Source of the DNA: an uncultured Rhodospirillaceae bacterium
Lineage (GTDB): Bacteria; Pseudomonadota; Alphaproteobacteria; Rhodospirillales; Magnetospirillaceae
Direction: 5' to 3'
DNA: 49,063 bases
Assembly: GCA_903941105.1 (NCBI GenBank)
Contig: CAJANL010000176.1
Location: forward strand, 1 to 49,063
Shown here: one piece after another, positions 33,632 through 42,394 of the stretch
How positions within the stretch are numbered: the stretch's first letter is position 1
Layout: every line of letters begins with the position of its first letter
The notes under the pieces: model-generated
Database searches by the model: none
The model's input: only the letters and a program-made list of their open reading frames with translations
What the model was told of the DNA's origin: nothing
Translations under genes and position numbers: made by a program

Positions 33632-34027
33632 TTACGCCCTAGCGCTCTCCATCACCCGGATGATCTTTTCCTTCAGCGCCGGCGGCAGCACCGGCTTGGC
33701 CAGAAAGGCTTCGACCGCGAATTCGCGGGCCCGCGCCACGGTGGCGGCGTCGGCATGGGCGGTGAGCATGATCACCGGCAGATTGCGGCCATGCGGCAGG
33801 GCGCGCAGCATCCTGACGAAACCAAAGCCGTCCATGGGACGCATCTGGATATCGCAGATGACCAGATCTGGCTGCTCTTTTTCCAGCACCATCAGCGCCG
33901 AATTGCCATCGAAGGCATCAACCACGGCGCCGACGCCAATCTGCGTCAACATCTTCTTGACGATGGTGCGGACGAATTCCTGGTCGTCGACCACCAAAAC
34001 CTTAAGTGCGGCGAGATCAACGGACAT
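33632..34027 (-). CDS. Single-domain response regulator (CheY-like)
   Basis: A 131-aa receiver with acidic pair Asp14-Asp15 (VLVVDDQ), phospho-acceptor Asp in VICDIQMRPMDG, Thr in MLTAHAD and Lys in FLAKPV. It has no output domain. ATG at 34027 with AGGGG upstream is preferred to TTG at 34033. It resembles the receiver at 16071-16487 (both have the xxCDxxMxPxDG form), so the two may be paralogs. No cognate kinase is nearby. Confidence 0.9.
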   Translation of the reverse strand: MSVDLAALKVLVVDDQEFVRTIVKKMLTQIGVGAVVDAFDGNSALMVLEKEQPDLVICDIQMRPMDGFGFVRMLRALPHGRNLPVIMLTAHADAATVARAREFAVEAFLAKPVLPPALKEKIIRVMESARA

Positions 34028-34074
34028 GCCCAATCCCCTAATAGACGTTGCCCCAAACTATCAGAACGCCGGGC

Positions 34075-34104
34075 AAAAAAAAGGGGAAGGGCACGCCCTT
34101 CCCC
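34075..34104 (-). terminator. Rho-independent terminator after iorB
   Basis: Arms GGGGAAGGG (34083-34091) and CCCTTCCCC (34096-34104) around CACG. On the minus strand a run of eight T follows. It ends the iorA-iorB transcript. Confidence 0.93.
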
Positions 34105-34130
34105 GGAGAATTGGTATTAAGGTCATTATT

Positions 34131-34766
34131 CTACTGGTTCGCGGCGGCCAGCAGACGGGTGCTTTCGGCACGCTCGCGGGCGGCCGCACGGCCCTGATCG
34201 AAGGCCTGCTGATTGACCGCCACCATGGCCGGCTTGCGCTCGCGAAAGCGACCGACGATCTGCTCCTCGACATCCGCGGCGGGGAACGGCAGATAGTCGG
34301 CGATGGCACCCAGCATGATGGTGTTGACCAGCTTGAGGTCGCCCAACGCGCGGGCGATGGCGCCGGCGTCGAAGTCGTAGACCGTCACCCCGGCGGCCCG
34401 CATCTGCGCCACGGGGTCATCGGGATACTTGAACAGGCCGGCCGAGACCACCGGCGGCGGCAGACGGATGGTATTGACCATGGCCACACCCCCGGGCCGC
34501 AGGTAGTCAGCCCACCGCGAGCCCTCGGCGACCTCGAAGGCGACCAGGATGTCGGCGGTGCCCTGGGTGATCACCGGCGACCACACCTTTTTGCCGAAGC
34601 GCACATGGCTGGTGACGACGCCGCCACGCTGGGCCATGCCGGCCACCTCGGACTTCTTGACGTCGTAGCCGCGGGCGATGGCGGCCTGGGAGAGAATCTC
34701 GGCGGCGGTCATGACGCCCTGGCCGCCGATGCCGCAGACCAGGATGTTGGTGATGACATTGTCCAT
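34131..34766 (-). CDS. iorB: Indolepyruvate:ferredoxin oxidoreductase, beta subunit
   Basis: A 211-aa gamma-type subunit of the 2-oxoacid:acceptor oxidoreductase family. Seen are NILVCGIGGQGVMTAAEILSQAA, KSEVAGMAQRGGVVTSHVRFG and the conserved Gly/Asp-rich segments after it. It partners IorA to decarboxylate arylpyruvates (indolepyruvate, phenylpyruvate) to aryl-acyl-CoA with ferredoxin reduction. ATG at 34766 is chosen because the longer frame merely extends into iorA. The gap to iorA is 11 bp and a terminator follows. Confidence 0.95.
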   Translation of the reverse strand: MDNVITNILVCGIGGQGVMTAAEILSQAAIARGYDVKKSEVAGMAQRGGVVTSHVRFGKKVWSPVITQGTADILVAFEVAEGSRWADYLRPGGVAMVNTIRLPPPVVSAGLFKYPDDPVAQMRAAGVTVYDFDAGAIARALGDLKLVNTIMLGAIADYLPFPAADVEEQIVGRFRERKPAMVAVNQQAFDQGRAAARERAESTRLLAAANQ

Positions 34767-34777
34767 CACGGCTCTCC

Positions 34778-36619
34778 CTATTGGCCAGAGAACACGATGG
34801 CGCCGGGTCCGCAGGACTCGACGCACATGTGGCAACCGGTGCACATAGCGGTATCGATGGTGGTGAATTTGAGGTCGCGGGAGGTGCCGTTGGCCAGAGT
34901 CTTGGTCTCGCTCCGGCGTACCGTGATGGCCGGGCAGCCGACATTGACGCAGTTGCCGCAGCCGTTGCAGACGTCGTCCAGCATCTTGTACGGCTTGAGC
35001 CTGTCGTAAAACTCGGTCAGCACGCAGGGCCGGTCGGTGATGATCACCGAAGGCTCTGGGACCTCGATCTCCTCGCGGATGGCCTTCCACAGCACCGGCA
35101 GTTGGTAGGGGTCGAGCTTGCGGATACGCTCGGGCTTGACGCCCAGCGCCTCCACCAGCTTGACGAAGTCGACACGGGGAGTGTCCTCGCCATGCAGGCC
35201 CTTGCCGGTGCCGGCATGGTTCTGGCCGCCGGTCATGCCGGTGGTGCGGTTGTCGAGAATCAGCGCGGTGACGTTGCCGCGGTTGTAGACGATGTCCAGC
35301 AGCCCCTGCATGCCCATGTGCAGGAAGGTGGAATCGCCGATCACCGCCAGCACCGCCTTGTCCTTGGTCTCTTCCGAGCGCGCCTTGTCCATGCCCAGCG
35401 CGATGCCCATGGAGGCGCCCATGGAGATGGTGCTGTCGAGCGCGTTCCAGGGATGGCCGGCGCCCAGGGTGTAGCAGCCGATATCACCCGAGATCTGCAG
35501 CCGCTTGCGCAACCGCGACAGGGTGTAATAGACGCCCATATGCGGGCAGGCCGGACACATGGTGGGCGGCCGGGGGAAGGGGTCGATCTTGACGTAGGTG
35601 GAAACCGGCGGCGGCTCCTCGCCACGGAACTTGTAGATGGCCGGCACCAGCACGGCCGGGGACAGCTCGCCGATGCGCGGCAGCAGGTCCTTGCCGTGGA
35701 TTTCCAGCATGCCGGCGGCCTTGAGCTCGTTTTCCATCAAGGGCTCGGTCTCTTCGACCACCACCACATGCTCGACCTTGGCCGCCAGTTCGCGCACCAG
35801 CGCCACCGGCACCGGATAGGTCAGGCCCAGCTTGAGCACCGGGGCGTCGGGGAAGCACTCGCGCAGATGCATATAGGCCGGCCCGCTGGTGACGAAGCCG
35901 ATACGGCGGTCCGAGCCGTCCTCGAAGACATTGAGCGGCGAAGTCTCGGCCAGGGTGCGCAAGCCATCCTCGCGCGCCAGCTGCGCCGGCAGGCGGTTCT
36001 TGGCATTGGCCGGAGTCATCACCCAGCGCTTGGCGTCGAGCTGGAAGCCGCCGATGGGCTTCGAGACACGCTCACCGGTGGTGACCACCGCCTTGACGTG
36101 GCACACCCGGGTGGTCAGGCGCAGGATGACCGGGGTATTGAATTGCTCCGACAGCTCGAAGGCGTATCTGGCCATCTCCAGCGCTTCCTGGCTGTCCGCC
36201 GGCTCCAGGACCGGAACATGGGCGAAGCGGCCCCAAAAGCGCGAGTCCTGCTCGTTCTGCGACGACGACATGCCGACATCGTCGGCCACCGCCACCACCA
36301 GCCCGCCGACCACGCCGGCCACCGTGATGGTCATGAAGGCGTCGGAGGCGACGTTCATGCCCACATGCTTCATGGCGCAAAAGGCGCGCGCGCCCGACAT
36401 GGAGGCGCCGATCGCCACCTCCATTGCCACTTTCTCGTTGATCGACCATTCGGAATAGAGGTCGGGATAGAGCGACAGGCTCTCCAGAATCTCGGTGGAA
36501 GGCGTTCCGGGATAGGCGGTCGCGACCTTGCAGCCCGCCTCCCACACACCGCGCGCAATGGCGTCATTCCCCGACAGCAGCAGGCGCGCCTGCGCCTTCG
36601 CCTGAACGGCAGCGGACAT
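34778..36619 (-). CDS. iorA: Indolepyruvate:ferredoxin oxidoreductase, alpha subunit
   Basis: A 613-aa thiamine-diphosphate enzyme. The pyrimidine-domain entry is AYPGTPSTEILESLS, the TPP-binding region GDIGCYTLGAGHPWNALD, and the C-terminal end holds two [4Fe-4S] Cys clusters (CNGCGNCVNVGCP and CTGCHMCVESCGP). Oxygen-sensitive enzymes of this type are usual under low oxygen. ATG at 36619 (MSAAVQAKAQ) is used; the longer upstream frame is rejected. A region of 407 bp upstream separates it from the FNR-box small gene, which is divergent. Confidence 0.96.
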   Translation of the reverse strand: MSAAVQAKAQARLLLSGNDAIARGVWEAGCKVATAYPGTPSTEILESLSLYPDLYSEWSINEKVAMEVAIGASMSGARAFCAMKHVGMNVASDAFMTITVAGVVGGLVVAVADDVGMSSSQNEQDSRFWGRFAHVPVLEPADSQEALEMARYAFELSEQFNTPVILRLTTRVCHVKAVVTTGERVSKPIGGFQLDAKRWVMTPANAKNRLPAQLAREDGLRTLAETSPLNVFEDGSDRRIGFVTSGPAYMHLRECFPDAPVLKLGLTYPVPVALVRELAAKVEHVVVVEETEPLMENELKAAGMLEIHGKDLLPRIGELSPAVLVPAIYKFRGEEPPPVSTYVKIDPFPRPPTMCPACPHMGVYYTLSRLRKRLQISGDIGCYTLGAGHPWNALDSTISMGASMGIALGMDKARSEETKDKAVLAVIGDSTFLHMGMQGLLDIVYNRGNVTALILDNRTTGMTGGQNHAGTGKGLHGEDTPRVDFVKLVEALGVKPERIRKLDPYQLPVLWKAIREEIEVPEPSVIITDRPCVLTEFYDRLKPYKMLDDVCNGCGNCVNVGCPAITVRRSETKTLANGTSRDLKFTTIDTAMCTGCHMCVESCGPGAIVFSGQ

Positions 36620-37002
36620 CAACGGCTCCTCATCTTCTCCACGAATACCGATCCGGTCAGGGCTAACCCACCCGGAAGAGCTAGACCCTAACACTTTCGG
36701 ATCTTAATTCGGAAGAGGAATGCGTATTTAGGCCTCCCCCTCGGAAAGCCTCCGCCAAGCACCTCCGGCACCTGCGCCTTCGGAGTAAGCTTGACGATGT
36801 CCTGGGCAAGTCCCTACTGATGACATGGGTAATAGTTACGCAAGATGCATCAATTGATAATGCCATTACGATGAATGTGGAATAACCCGCACAAACCAAC
36901 ACCTTCGGGTGGCCCGTTCCTCCCTAACAAGAGCGATTGATTTCTTTGAAGCGAATAAGTTAGTCTCCCGCTTGCTCCGAACGGGGCTTAACTAATACTT
37001 TT
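36620..37002. other. Long intergenic region upstream of iorA and the small membrane gene
   Basis: No gene is supported here; a 73-aa minus-strand frame at 36681-36902 lacks any recognisable feature. The sequence is noticeably richer in A/T than its neighbours. It contains a TTGACG-18 bp-TACTGA promoter-like pair on the plus strand (36791-36820), a palindrome ATCAATTGAT at 36849-36858 and a small TTCG-loop hairpin CACC-GGTG at about 36900-36911. These are candidates for promoters of the two divergent genes. Confidence 0.4.
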
Positions 37003-37016
37003 TTGATCTAGATCAA
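37003..37016. promoter_or_regulatory. Perfect FNR/ANR-type palindrome
   Basis: TTGATCTAGATCAA is a perfect match to the FNR-family site TTGAT-N4-ATCAA and is itself a full palindrome. It ends 10 bp before the ATG of a 46-aa gene. At this distance a site in the usual activator position (-41.5) would place transcription starts inside the reading frame, so repression of the small gene or action on the iorA side is easier to explain. Confidence 0.75.
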
Positions 37017-37026
37017 TGAGGCCACC

Positions 37027-37167
37027 ATGAACGACTGCGCCACCTCCCAGAGCCCCACCCGCTGCCGCATCAAGACCGCCGCCGTCAAGACGTTGTTCCT
37101 GGTGGCCGTCGGCATCGGCTTCACCGCGCTGCTGAGCACCGGCCTGACCATGTTCATCGGGCAGTAG
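37027..37167 (+). CDS. 46-aa single-span membrane protein
   Basis: A short reading frame with a polar start (MNDCATSQSPTRCRIKTAAV) and one hydrophobic helix (about 22-44, LFLVAVGIGFTALLSTGLTMFIG). Nearly every third codon base is G or C, as in real genes here. GAGG precedes the ATG by 6 nt. A perfect FNR-type site lies just upstream and a terminator 30 nt after the stop, so it looks like a self-contained oxygen-responsive unit. No homolog is recognised. It could be a respiratory-complex subunit or a regulatory microprotein. Confidence 0.65.
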   Translation: MNDCATSQSPTRCRIKTAAVKTLFLVAVGIGFTALLSTGLTMFIGQ

Positions 37168-37196
37168 GCACACATATTCGCAGCCCCCTTCGAGAC

Positions 37197-37213
37197 GGCC
37201 CTTTGGGCCTTTT
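37197..37213 (+). terminator. Terminator after the 46-aa gene
   Basis: GGCCC and GGGCC pair across TTT and are followed by TTTT, 30 nt after the stop codon. Confidence 0.65.
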
Positions 37214-37365
37214 CAGGGGGAGGCGTTCAGGCTCAGGAGCAGTCCGAAGGGCTGACGGCAAACGATCCGACGGCTGGCGCCGGGGGCCGGGGGTCACCCG
37301 AACCCTGGCATTTGCTTTGGAATGAATGCCAGTTCGGCCGAGTCCGTTTATACATGGAGCGTTGC

Positions 37366-37386
37366 GTCTCCAAGGGTGGCTCGCAC
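37366..37386 (+). repeat. 21-bp direct repeat shared with the window start
   Basis: GTCTCCAAGGGTGGCTCGCAC here differs by one base from the sequence at 13-33. It lies 22 bp before the acyl-CoA synthetase start. The other copy lies just past the pyruvate kinase stop. Meaning unknown. Confidence 0.4.
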
Positions 37387-37407
37387 CTGTGTAACCGGAG
37401 TTCCTCG

Positions 37408-39189
37408 ATGGCATTCGATTACCGCTCCTGCCACAGCCTTCCCGCCATGTTCTTCGCCCAGGCGGCCCGCCTCGGCGAGCGTCCGTTCCTCTGGGCCAAG
37501 CGGGATGGAGCCTGGCGGGCCACCTCATGGGGTGAGGCCGCCGCCACGGTGACGGCGCTGGCCGGCGGGCTCCGGGCCTTGGGGCTGGAGCCGGGGCAAC
37601 GGGTGGCCCTGGTGTCCGAGAACCGGCCGGAGTGGGCGCTGGCCGACCTCGCCATCATGGCGGCCGGCGGCGTCAGCGTGCCGGCCTATACCACCAACAC
37701 CACCGCCGACCACCTGCACATCCTCAACAACTCGGGCGCCCGCTTCGCCATCGCCTCGACCCGCGCTTTGGCCGAGAAGGTGATGGCCGCCGCCTGGCAG
37801 GCCGACCAGCCGCCGGTGGTGATCGCCATGGAGCGGCCCACCCTCAGCCAATCCTCGGGCGCACCGCTGCTGTCATGGCAACAGGTACTGGAGTTGGGCG
37901 AGACCGCGCCGCCGCCCCACGACGCCGGCCGCACCGACACCGCCTGCCTGATCTACACCTCGGGTACCGGCGGCGCGCCCAAGGGGGTGATGCTGTCGCA
38001 CGGCGCCATCCTCTCCAACTGCATGGGCGCCGCCACCTTGTTGGCCGGGCTGGGCCTGGGCGACGAGGTCTTCCTGTCGTTCCTGCCGCTGTCGCACGCC
38101 TACGAGCACACCGCCGGGCTGTACTTCCCCATCTCGCTGGGCGCCGAAATCTACTACGCCGAGGGCATCGACCGGCTGGCGGCCAACATGCTGGAGGTCC
38201 GCCCCACCATCGTCACCGCGGTGCCCCGCCTCTACGAGACCATGCGCGCCCGCATCCTCAAGGGAGTGCACCTCGCCGGCGGCATGAGGCGGACTCTGTT
38301 CGAGGCCGCTCTGGCCCTGGGCGTCAAGCGCATCGAGGGCCGTCTGGGAGTGCTGGACGCCCTGGCCGACCGGGCGCTGGAGCGCCTGGTGCGCGACAAG
38401 ATCCGCACCCGCTTCGGCGGCCGGCTGAAGGCGTTCGTCTCGGGGGGCGCGCCCTTGGGCTACGAGTTGGGGCAGTTCTTCACCGCGCTGGGGGTGAGGA
38501 TCCTGCAAGGCTACGGCCAGACCGAGTCGGCGCCGGTGGTCAGCTGCAACCCGCCCGGCCGCGTGCGGCTGAAGACGGTGGGGCCGCCCATGGAGGATGT
38601 CGAGGTTCGCATCGCCGCCGACGGAGAAATCCTGGTGCGGGGAGAGCTGGTGATGCAGGGCTACTGGAACGATCCCGCCGCCACCGCCGCCGCCATCCGG
38701 GACGGCTGGCTGCATACCGGCGACGTGGGCGAGATGGACGCCGACGGCTATATCCGCATCACCGACCGCAAGAAGGACATCATCGTCAACTCGGGCGGCG
38801 ACAACGTCTCGCCGCAGCGTGTGGAGGGCTTCCTGACCCTGGAGCCGGAGATCGCCCAGGCCATGGTACACGGCGACCGCAGGCCGCATCTGGTGGCCCT
38901 GCTGGTCCCCACCGAGGACTGGGCCGCCGCCTGGGCCGGCGAACGGGGCCTCGACCCATCTCTGTCCTCGCTGATCACGACCACCGAATTCCGCCGCGCC
39001 GTCGGCGCCGCGGTGGAACGGGTCAACCACCGGCTCTCCGCCATCGAGAAGGTTCGCCGCTTCACCCTGTCGGCCGAGCCGTTCTCGGTGGCCAACGGCA
39101 TGATGACCCCCACGCTGAAAATCCGCCGCCACCGCATCCGCGAGCAGTTCGGGCCTGCGCTGGAGGGGCTGTACGAAGACAAGCGCTAG
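37408..39189 (+). CDS. Long-chain acyl-CoA synthetase (AMP-forming)
   Basis: A 593-aa ANL-superfamily enzyme that adenylates a fatty acid and transfers it to CoA. Motif A5-like: IYTSGTGGAPKGVMLSHG (Gly where Thr is usual in SGTTG). Further motifs: LPLSHAYEH, GYGQTESAPVV, WLHTGDVGEMDADGYIRITDRKKDIIVNSGGDNVSPQ and the C-terminal Lys in TPTLKIRRH. No membrane helix. ATG at 37408 behind CGGAG is used; a longer in-frame start at 37312 is rejected. The length and motifs suit the FadD15/long-chain group, but chain length is not determinable. Confidence 0.92.
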   Translation: MAFDYRSCHSLPAMFFAQAARLGERPFLWAKRDGAWRATSWGEAAATVTALAGGLRALGLEPGQRVALVSENRPEWALADLAIMAAGGVSVPAYTTNTTADHLHILNNSGARFAIASTRALAEKVMAAAWQADQPPVVIAMERPTLSQSSGAPLLSWQQVLELGETAPPPHDAGRTDTACLIYTSGTGGAPKGVMLSHGAILSNCMGAATLLAGLGLGDEVFLSFLPLSHAYEHTAGLYFPISLGAEIYYAEGIDRLAANMLEVRPTIVTAVPRLYETMRARILKGVHLAGGMRRTLFEAALALGVKRIEGRLGVLDALADRALERLVRDKIRTRFGGRLKAFVSGGAPLGYELGQFFTALGVRILQGYGQTESAPVVSCNPPGRVRLKTVGPPMEDVEVRIAADGEILVRGELVMQGYWNDPAATAAAIRDGWLHTGDVGEMDADGYIRITDRKKDIIVNSGGDNVSPQRVEGFLTLEPEIAQAMVHGDRRPHLVALLVPTEDWAAAWAGERGLDPSLSSLITTTEFRRAVGAAVERVNHRLSAIEKVRRFTLSAEPFSVANGMMTPTLKIRRHRIREQFGPALEGLYEDKR

Positions 39190-39252
39190 CCACGCCTTGA
39201 CCAACGTTACTCCGCCGCGCTAAAGGGGGGGCCTGATCGAGAAGGAAGCAGA

Positions 39253-40548
39253 ATGGACCGTATTCGCATCCACGGTGGTGTATCCCTGAAGGGCATCATC
39301 CCCATCGGTGGCGCCAAGAATGCCGCCCTGACGCTGATGCCGGCGTGCCTGCTCACCGACGAGACTCTGTCACTGTCCAACCTGCCGCATCTGGTGGACA
39401 TCACCACCATGGCCAACCTGCTGGCCCAGCACGGCGTGCGCATGGCCCTGAACGGCCATGACCCGCGCGGCGGCCACACCGGCCGGGTGCTCGAACTCAC
39501 CGCCGCCGAGATCCTCAACACCACCGCCCCCTACGATCTGGTGCGGCGCATGCGCGCCAGCGTGCTGGTGCTGGGGCCGTTGCTGGCCCGCTGTGGCCGG
39601 GCGCGAGTCAGCCTGCCCGGCGGCTGCGCCATCGGAACCCGTCCGGTCAACCTGCACCTCAAGGCGCTGGAACAGATGGGCGCCGTAATCGACCTCCAGG
39701 AAGGCTATATCGCCGCCGAGGTCAGCGGCCGCCTCAAGGGCGCCCACATCATCTTCCCGCAAGTCACCGTCGGCGGCACCGAGAACACCCTGATGGCCGC
39801 CACCCTGGCCGAGGGCGAGACCGTCATCGCCAACGCCGCCCGCGAGCCCGAGGTCACCGACCTCGCCAACTGCCTGGTGGCCATGGGGGCGCACATCGAG
39901 GGCATCGGCACCGGAACCCTGCGCATCCAGGGCATGGAGCGGCTGCACGGCGCCCAATACAGCGTGGTGCCCGACCGCATCGAGACCGGCTCCTATGCCG
40001 TGGCCGCCGCCATCACCCGGGGGGACGTCGAGTTGGTGGGCGCCCGCTTCGACCTGATGGAATCGGTGACCAAGGTGCTGCGCGAGTGCGGCGTCACCGT
40101 CGAGGAGACGCCGCGCGGCATGCGCGTCGCGGTGCTGGGCGACATCACCGGCATCGACATCATGACCGAGCCGTATCCCGGCTTTCCCACCGACATGCAG
40201 GCGCAGCTGATGGCGCTGCTGTCCACCGCCAACGGCGCCTCGATGATCACCGAGACCATCTTCGAGAACCGCTACATGCACGTCCCCGAGATGACCCGCA
40301 TGGGCGCCAACATCAACGTGCACGGCGCCTCGGCCATCGTGCGCGGCGTGCCCCATCTCTCGGGCGCGCCGGTGATGGCCACCGACCTCAGGGCATCGGT
40401 ATCCCTGGTTCTGGCCGGGCTGGCCGCCGAGGGCGAGACCCTGATCAACCGCGTCTACCACCTCGACCGCGGCTATGAGCGGGTCGAGGAAAAGCTGGCT
40501 GCCTGCGGGGCTCGCATCGAGCGCCTTAAGGGCGAGAGCCCGGAATAG
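39253..40548 (+). CDS. murA: UDP-N-acetylglucosamine 1-carboxyvinyltransferase
   Basis: A 431-aa cytosolic enzyme adding enolpyruvate from PEP to UDP-GlcNAc, the first committed step of peptidoglycan synthesis. GGAKNAAL (19-26) carries the substrate-binding Lys22 and Asn23. The catalytic Cys125 lies in [15 protein letters not shown], so fosfomycin sensitivity is expected unless transported poorly. [11 protein letters not shown] and [14 protein letters not shown] C-terminal segments are present. GAAGGAAG precedes the ATG. The DUF3422 gene follows after only 9 bp, so it is probably cotranscribed. Confidence 0.97.
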   Translation: MDRIRIHGGVSLKGIIPIGGAKNAALTLMPACLLTDETLSLSNLPHLVDITTMANLLAQHGVRMALNGHDPRGGHTGRVLELTAAEILNTTAPYDLVRRMRASVLVLGPLLARCGRARVSLPGGCAIGTRPVNLHLKALEQMGAVIDLQEGYIAAEVSGRLKGAHIIFPQVTVGGTENTLMAATLAEGETVIANAAREPEVTDLANCLVAMGAHIEGIGTGTLRIQGMERLHGAQYSVVPDRIETGSYAVAAAITRGDVELVGARFDLMESVTKVLRECGVTVEETPRGMRVAVLGDITGIDIMTEPYPGFPTDMQAQLMALLSTANGASMITETIFENRYMHVPEMTRMGANINVHGASAIVRGVPHLSGAPVMATDLRASVSLVLAGLAAEGETLINRVYHLDRGYERVEEKLAACGARIERLKGESPE

Positions 40549-40557
40549 CGGCGCCGC

Positions 40558-41856
40558 ATGGCCGAGGCCGCCTCTCCCCGCACCTCGGTCCTGAACGAGC
40601 ACGCCCTGCGCCGCGCCCTGGCCGGCGAGGTGCATGCGCGGCCCTACGAACAACTGACGGCGCCGGTACGCGCCAGCCATCTGGCGGTGCTGCATGACGG
40701 TCTCGCCGTAGCCGTCGAGCACGCCTTCCTGGCCGAGCTGCTCTCGGTTCACGGTGCCGAGCCTCCCGGCGACGGCGCCACCCACCTGACCCGCGACCTG
40801 GGCGCGCTACGGCTGCGTTGGGAACGACACGGCGAATTCTCCTCCTACACCTTCCTGCGCTTCGACGCCTTCGACCATCCGTTCGAGACCACCGCCCTCG
40901 ACCTGGTGCCGCGCGACTGGCTGGAACGCCTGCCGGGCTCTGCCGTCACCGCGGTGCATTTCGCCTGCGACGCCACGCCGCGCGACGCCGACGCGGTGGC
41001 GGCGGTGTTCGAGGGCAATGCCCTGATCGCCTCGAAGGTGGTGGGCACCGCCGGCGAGGCATGGACCGATTTCCGCCTGCACGCCGACGGCTTCGGACGG
41101 CTGCTGCTGTGCGACCACGGCCTGACCCGGGGCCAGACCGGCCGGCTGATGCAGCGACTGCTGGAAATCGAGACCTATCGCATGATGGCGCTGCTGGCCT
41201 TCCCCGCCGCCCGGCGCGCCAACGGCGAGGTGGCGCGCATGGATCGCGCCCTGGCCGACATTGTCATCGAGCTGGCCGACCCGGCCGTCGCCCAGAACGA
41301 CCGCGAACTGCTGGAACGCCTGACCGCCCTGGCGGCCGAGGCCGAACGGCTGGACGCCGACACCAGTTTCCGGCTGGCCGCGGCACGGGCCTATTACGCC
41401 ATCGTCGGCCAGCGCATCGCCGAACTGCGCGAGGAGCGTATTCCCGGCTTCCAGACCATCGAGGAGTTCATGGATCGCCGGCTGTCTCCGGCCATGAACA
41501 CCTGTCGATCGGTGGCCGAGCGCCAGGAACTGCTGGCCCGGCGCACGGCGCGGGCCGGTGACCTGCTGCGCACCCGAGTCGACATCGCGCTGGAGGAAAA
41601 GAACCGCGACCTGCTGCACTCCATGAACCGCCGCGCCCAAGTGCAGCTTCGCCTGCAGGAGACGGTGGAGGGCCTGTCGGTGGTGGCCATCAGCTATTAC
41701 CTGCTGGGCCTGACCACCTACGCCATCAAGGGCCTCAAGGGGGTGGGGGTTCCACTCGACCCCGACATCGCCGCCCTGATCGCCATTCCCGTCATCGTCG
41801 GCGCCGTCATCCTGGGGGTGAAGCGATTGCGCCGGGCTCTGGTCAAAGAGGACTAG
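40558..41856 (+). CDS. DUF3422-family membrane protein
   Basis: A 432-aa protein matching the DUF3422 family: an N-terminal region of about 200 residues with EVHARPYEQLTAPVRASHLAVLHDG and WERHGEFSSYTFL, a helical middle with EEFMDRRLSPAMNTCRSVAERQE, and two C-terminal membrane helices (SVVAISYYLLGLTTYAIKG and LIAIPVIVGAVILGV). Function is unknown. It lies 9 bp after murA, which hints at a link to envelope or cell-wall growth. Confidence 0.9.
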   Translation: MAEAASPRTSVLNEHALRRALAGEVHARPYEQLTAPVRASHLAVLHDGLAVAVEHAFLAELLSVHGAEPPGDGATHLTRDLGALRLRWERHGEFSSYTFLRFDAFDHPFETTALDLVPRDWLERLPGSAVTAVHFACDATPRDADAVAAVFEGNALIASKVVGTAGEAWTDFRLHADGFGRLLLCDHGLTRGQTGRLMQRLLEIETYRMMALLAFPAARRANGEVARMDRALADIVIELADPAVAQNDRELLERLTALAAEAERLDADTSFRLAAARAYYAIVGQRIAELREERIPGFQTIEEFMDRRLSPAMNTCRSVAERQELLARRTARAGDLLRTRVDIALEEKNRDLLHSMNRRAQVQLRLQETVEGLSVVAISYYLLGLTTYAIKGLKGVGVPLDPDIAALIAIPVIVGAVILGVKRLRRALVKED

Positions 41857-41858
41857 CG

Positions 41859-42260
41859 TCAGGGAGAGGTGGCGGCGATCAGGTCCTCGGCCTCCTTGAC
41901 CAACTGATAATGCTTGCGGCCCCAATCGGTGATGGCTTTCATCTCGTCGATGGACAGCCCGAATTCGCGGCCACAGCGAACCATCACCTTCAGTTCCCTC
42001 TCGTGGTAATCCTGATCCACCAACGCGATGGAGATCAGCTTCAACATGGCGGCGATCCGGCTGCGATGGTCATCGAACACATCCAACCGCACCCCCAACG
42101 AGGCCTCCTCGCGGTCGACCTGATAGACGTGAAGCTCCTGCTTCAGCGCTTCCAGCACATCCTTCTCGGAGTCCCGGACGATACCGTCGGCCACCATCAT
42201 CTGAAAGGCCACGATCAGCAATTGCTTGCGTTGCTCGTCGTCGAAATGCCGCAGGAACAT
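41859..42260 (-). CDS. TerB-like (COG4103-type) small protein
   Basis: A 133-aa all-helical protein resembling the TerB-like family found in some bacteria for tellurite or envelope stress. Family-like segments are LLIVAFQMMVADGIVRDSEKDVL and the Asp/Glu-rich helix DYHERELKVMVRCGREFGLS. ATG at 42260 with GGGGGAG upstream is preferred; the frame could extend to TTG at 42275. It is convergent with the DUF3422 gene (2 bp between stops). Role here unknown. Confidence 0.8.
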   Translation of the reverse strand: MFLRHFDDEQRKQLLIVAFQMMVADGIVRDSEKDVLEALKQELHVYQVDREEASLGVRLDVFDDHRSRIAAMLKLISIALVDQDYHERELKVMVRCGREFGLSIDEMKAITDWGRKHYQLVKEAEDLIAATSP

Positions 42261-42394
42261 ACCCTGCTCCCCCAATGGCCGTCACCGGCGCAATCATAGA
42301 CGATGCGGGGGGCGACGAGAAAGAGTCTCTGCTGTTGACCTCATGGGGCCGACGGCGTTTCACTGGTGAACGGACTCAATTCCCCGGGGGCACC

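Noticed and set aside
34781..36691. 636-aa plus-strand frame opposite iorA
   Set aside because: Antisense shadow of a well-conserved enzyme.
36681..36902. 73-aa minus-strand frame upstream of iorA
   Set aside because: Arg/Ser-rich, no ribosome site, no recognisable motif; region looks like a promoter area.
36988..37173. 61-aa minus-strand frame over the 46-aa gene
   Set aside because: Composition of an antisense frame, and it would run across the FNR-type site.
37312..37407. Earlier start for the acyl-CoA synthetase
   Set aside because: The added 32 residues lack family similarity, and the ATG at 37408 has a good ribosome site.
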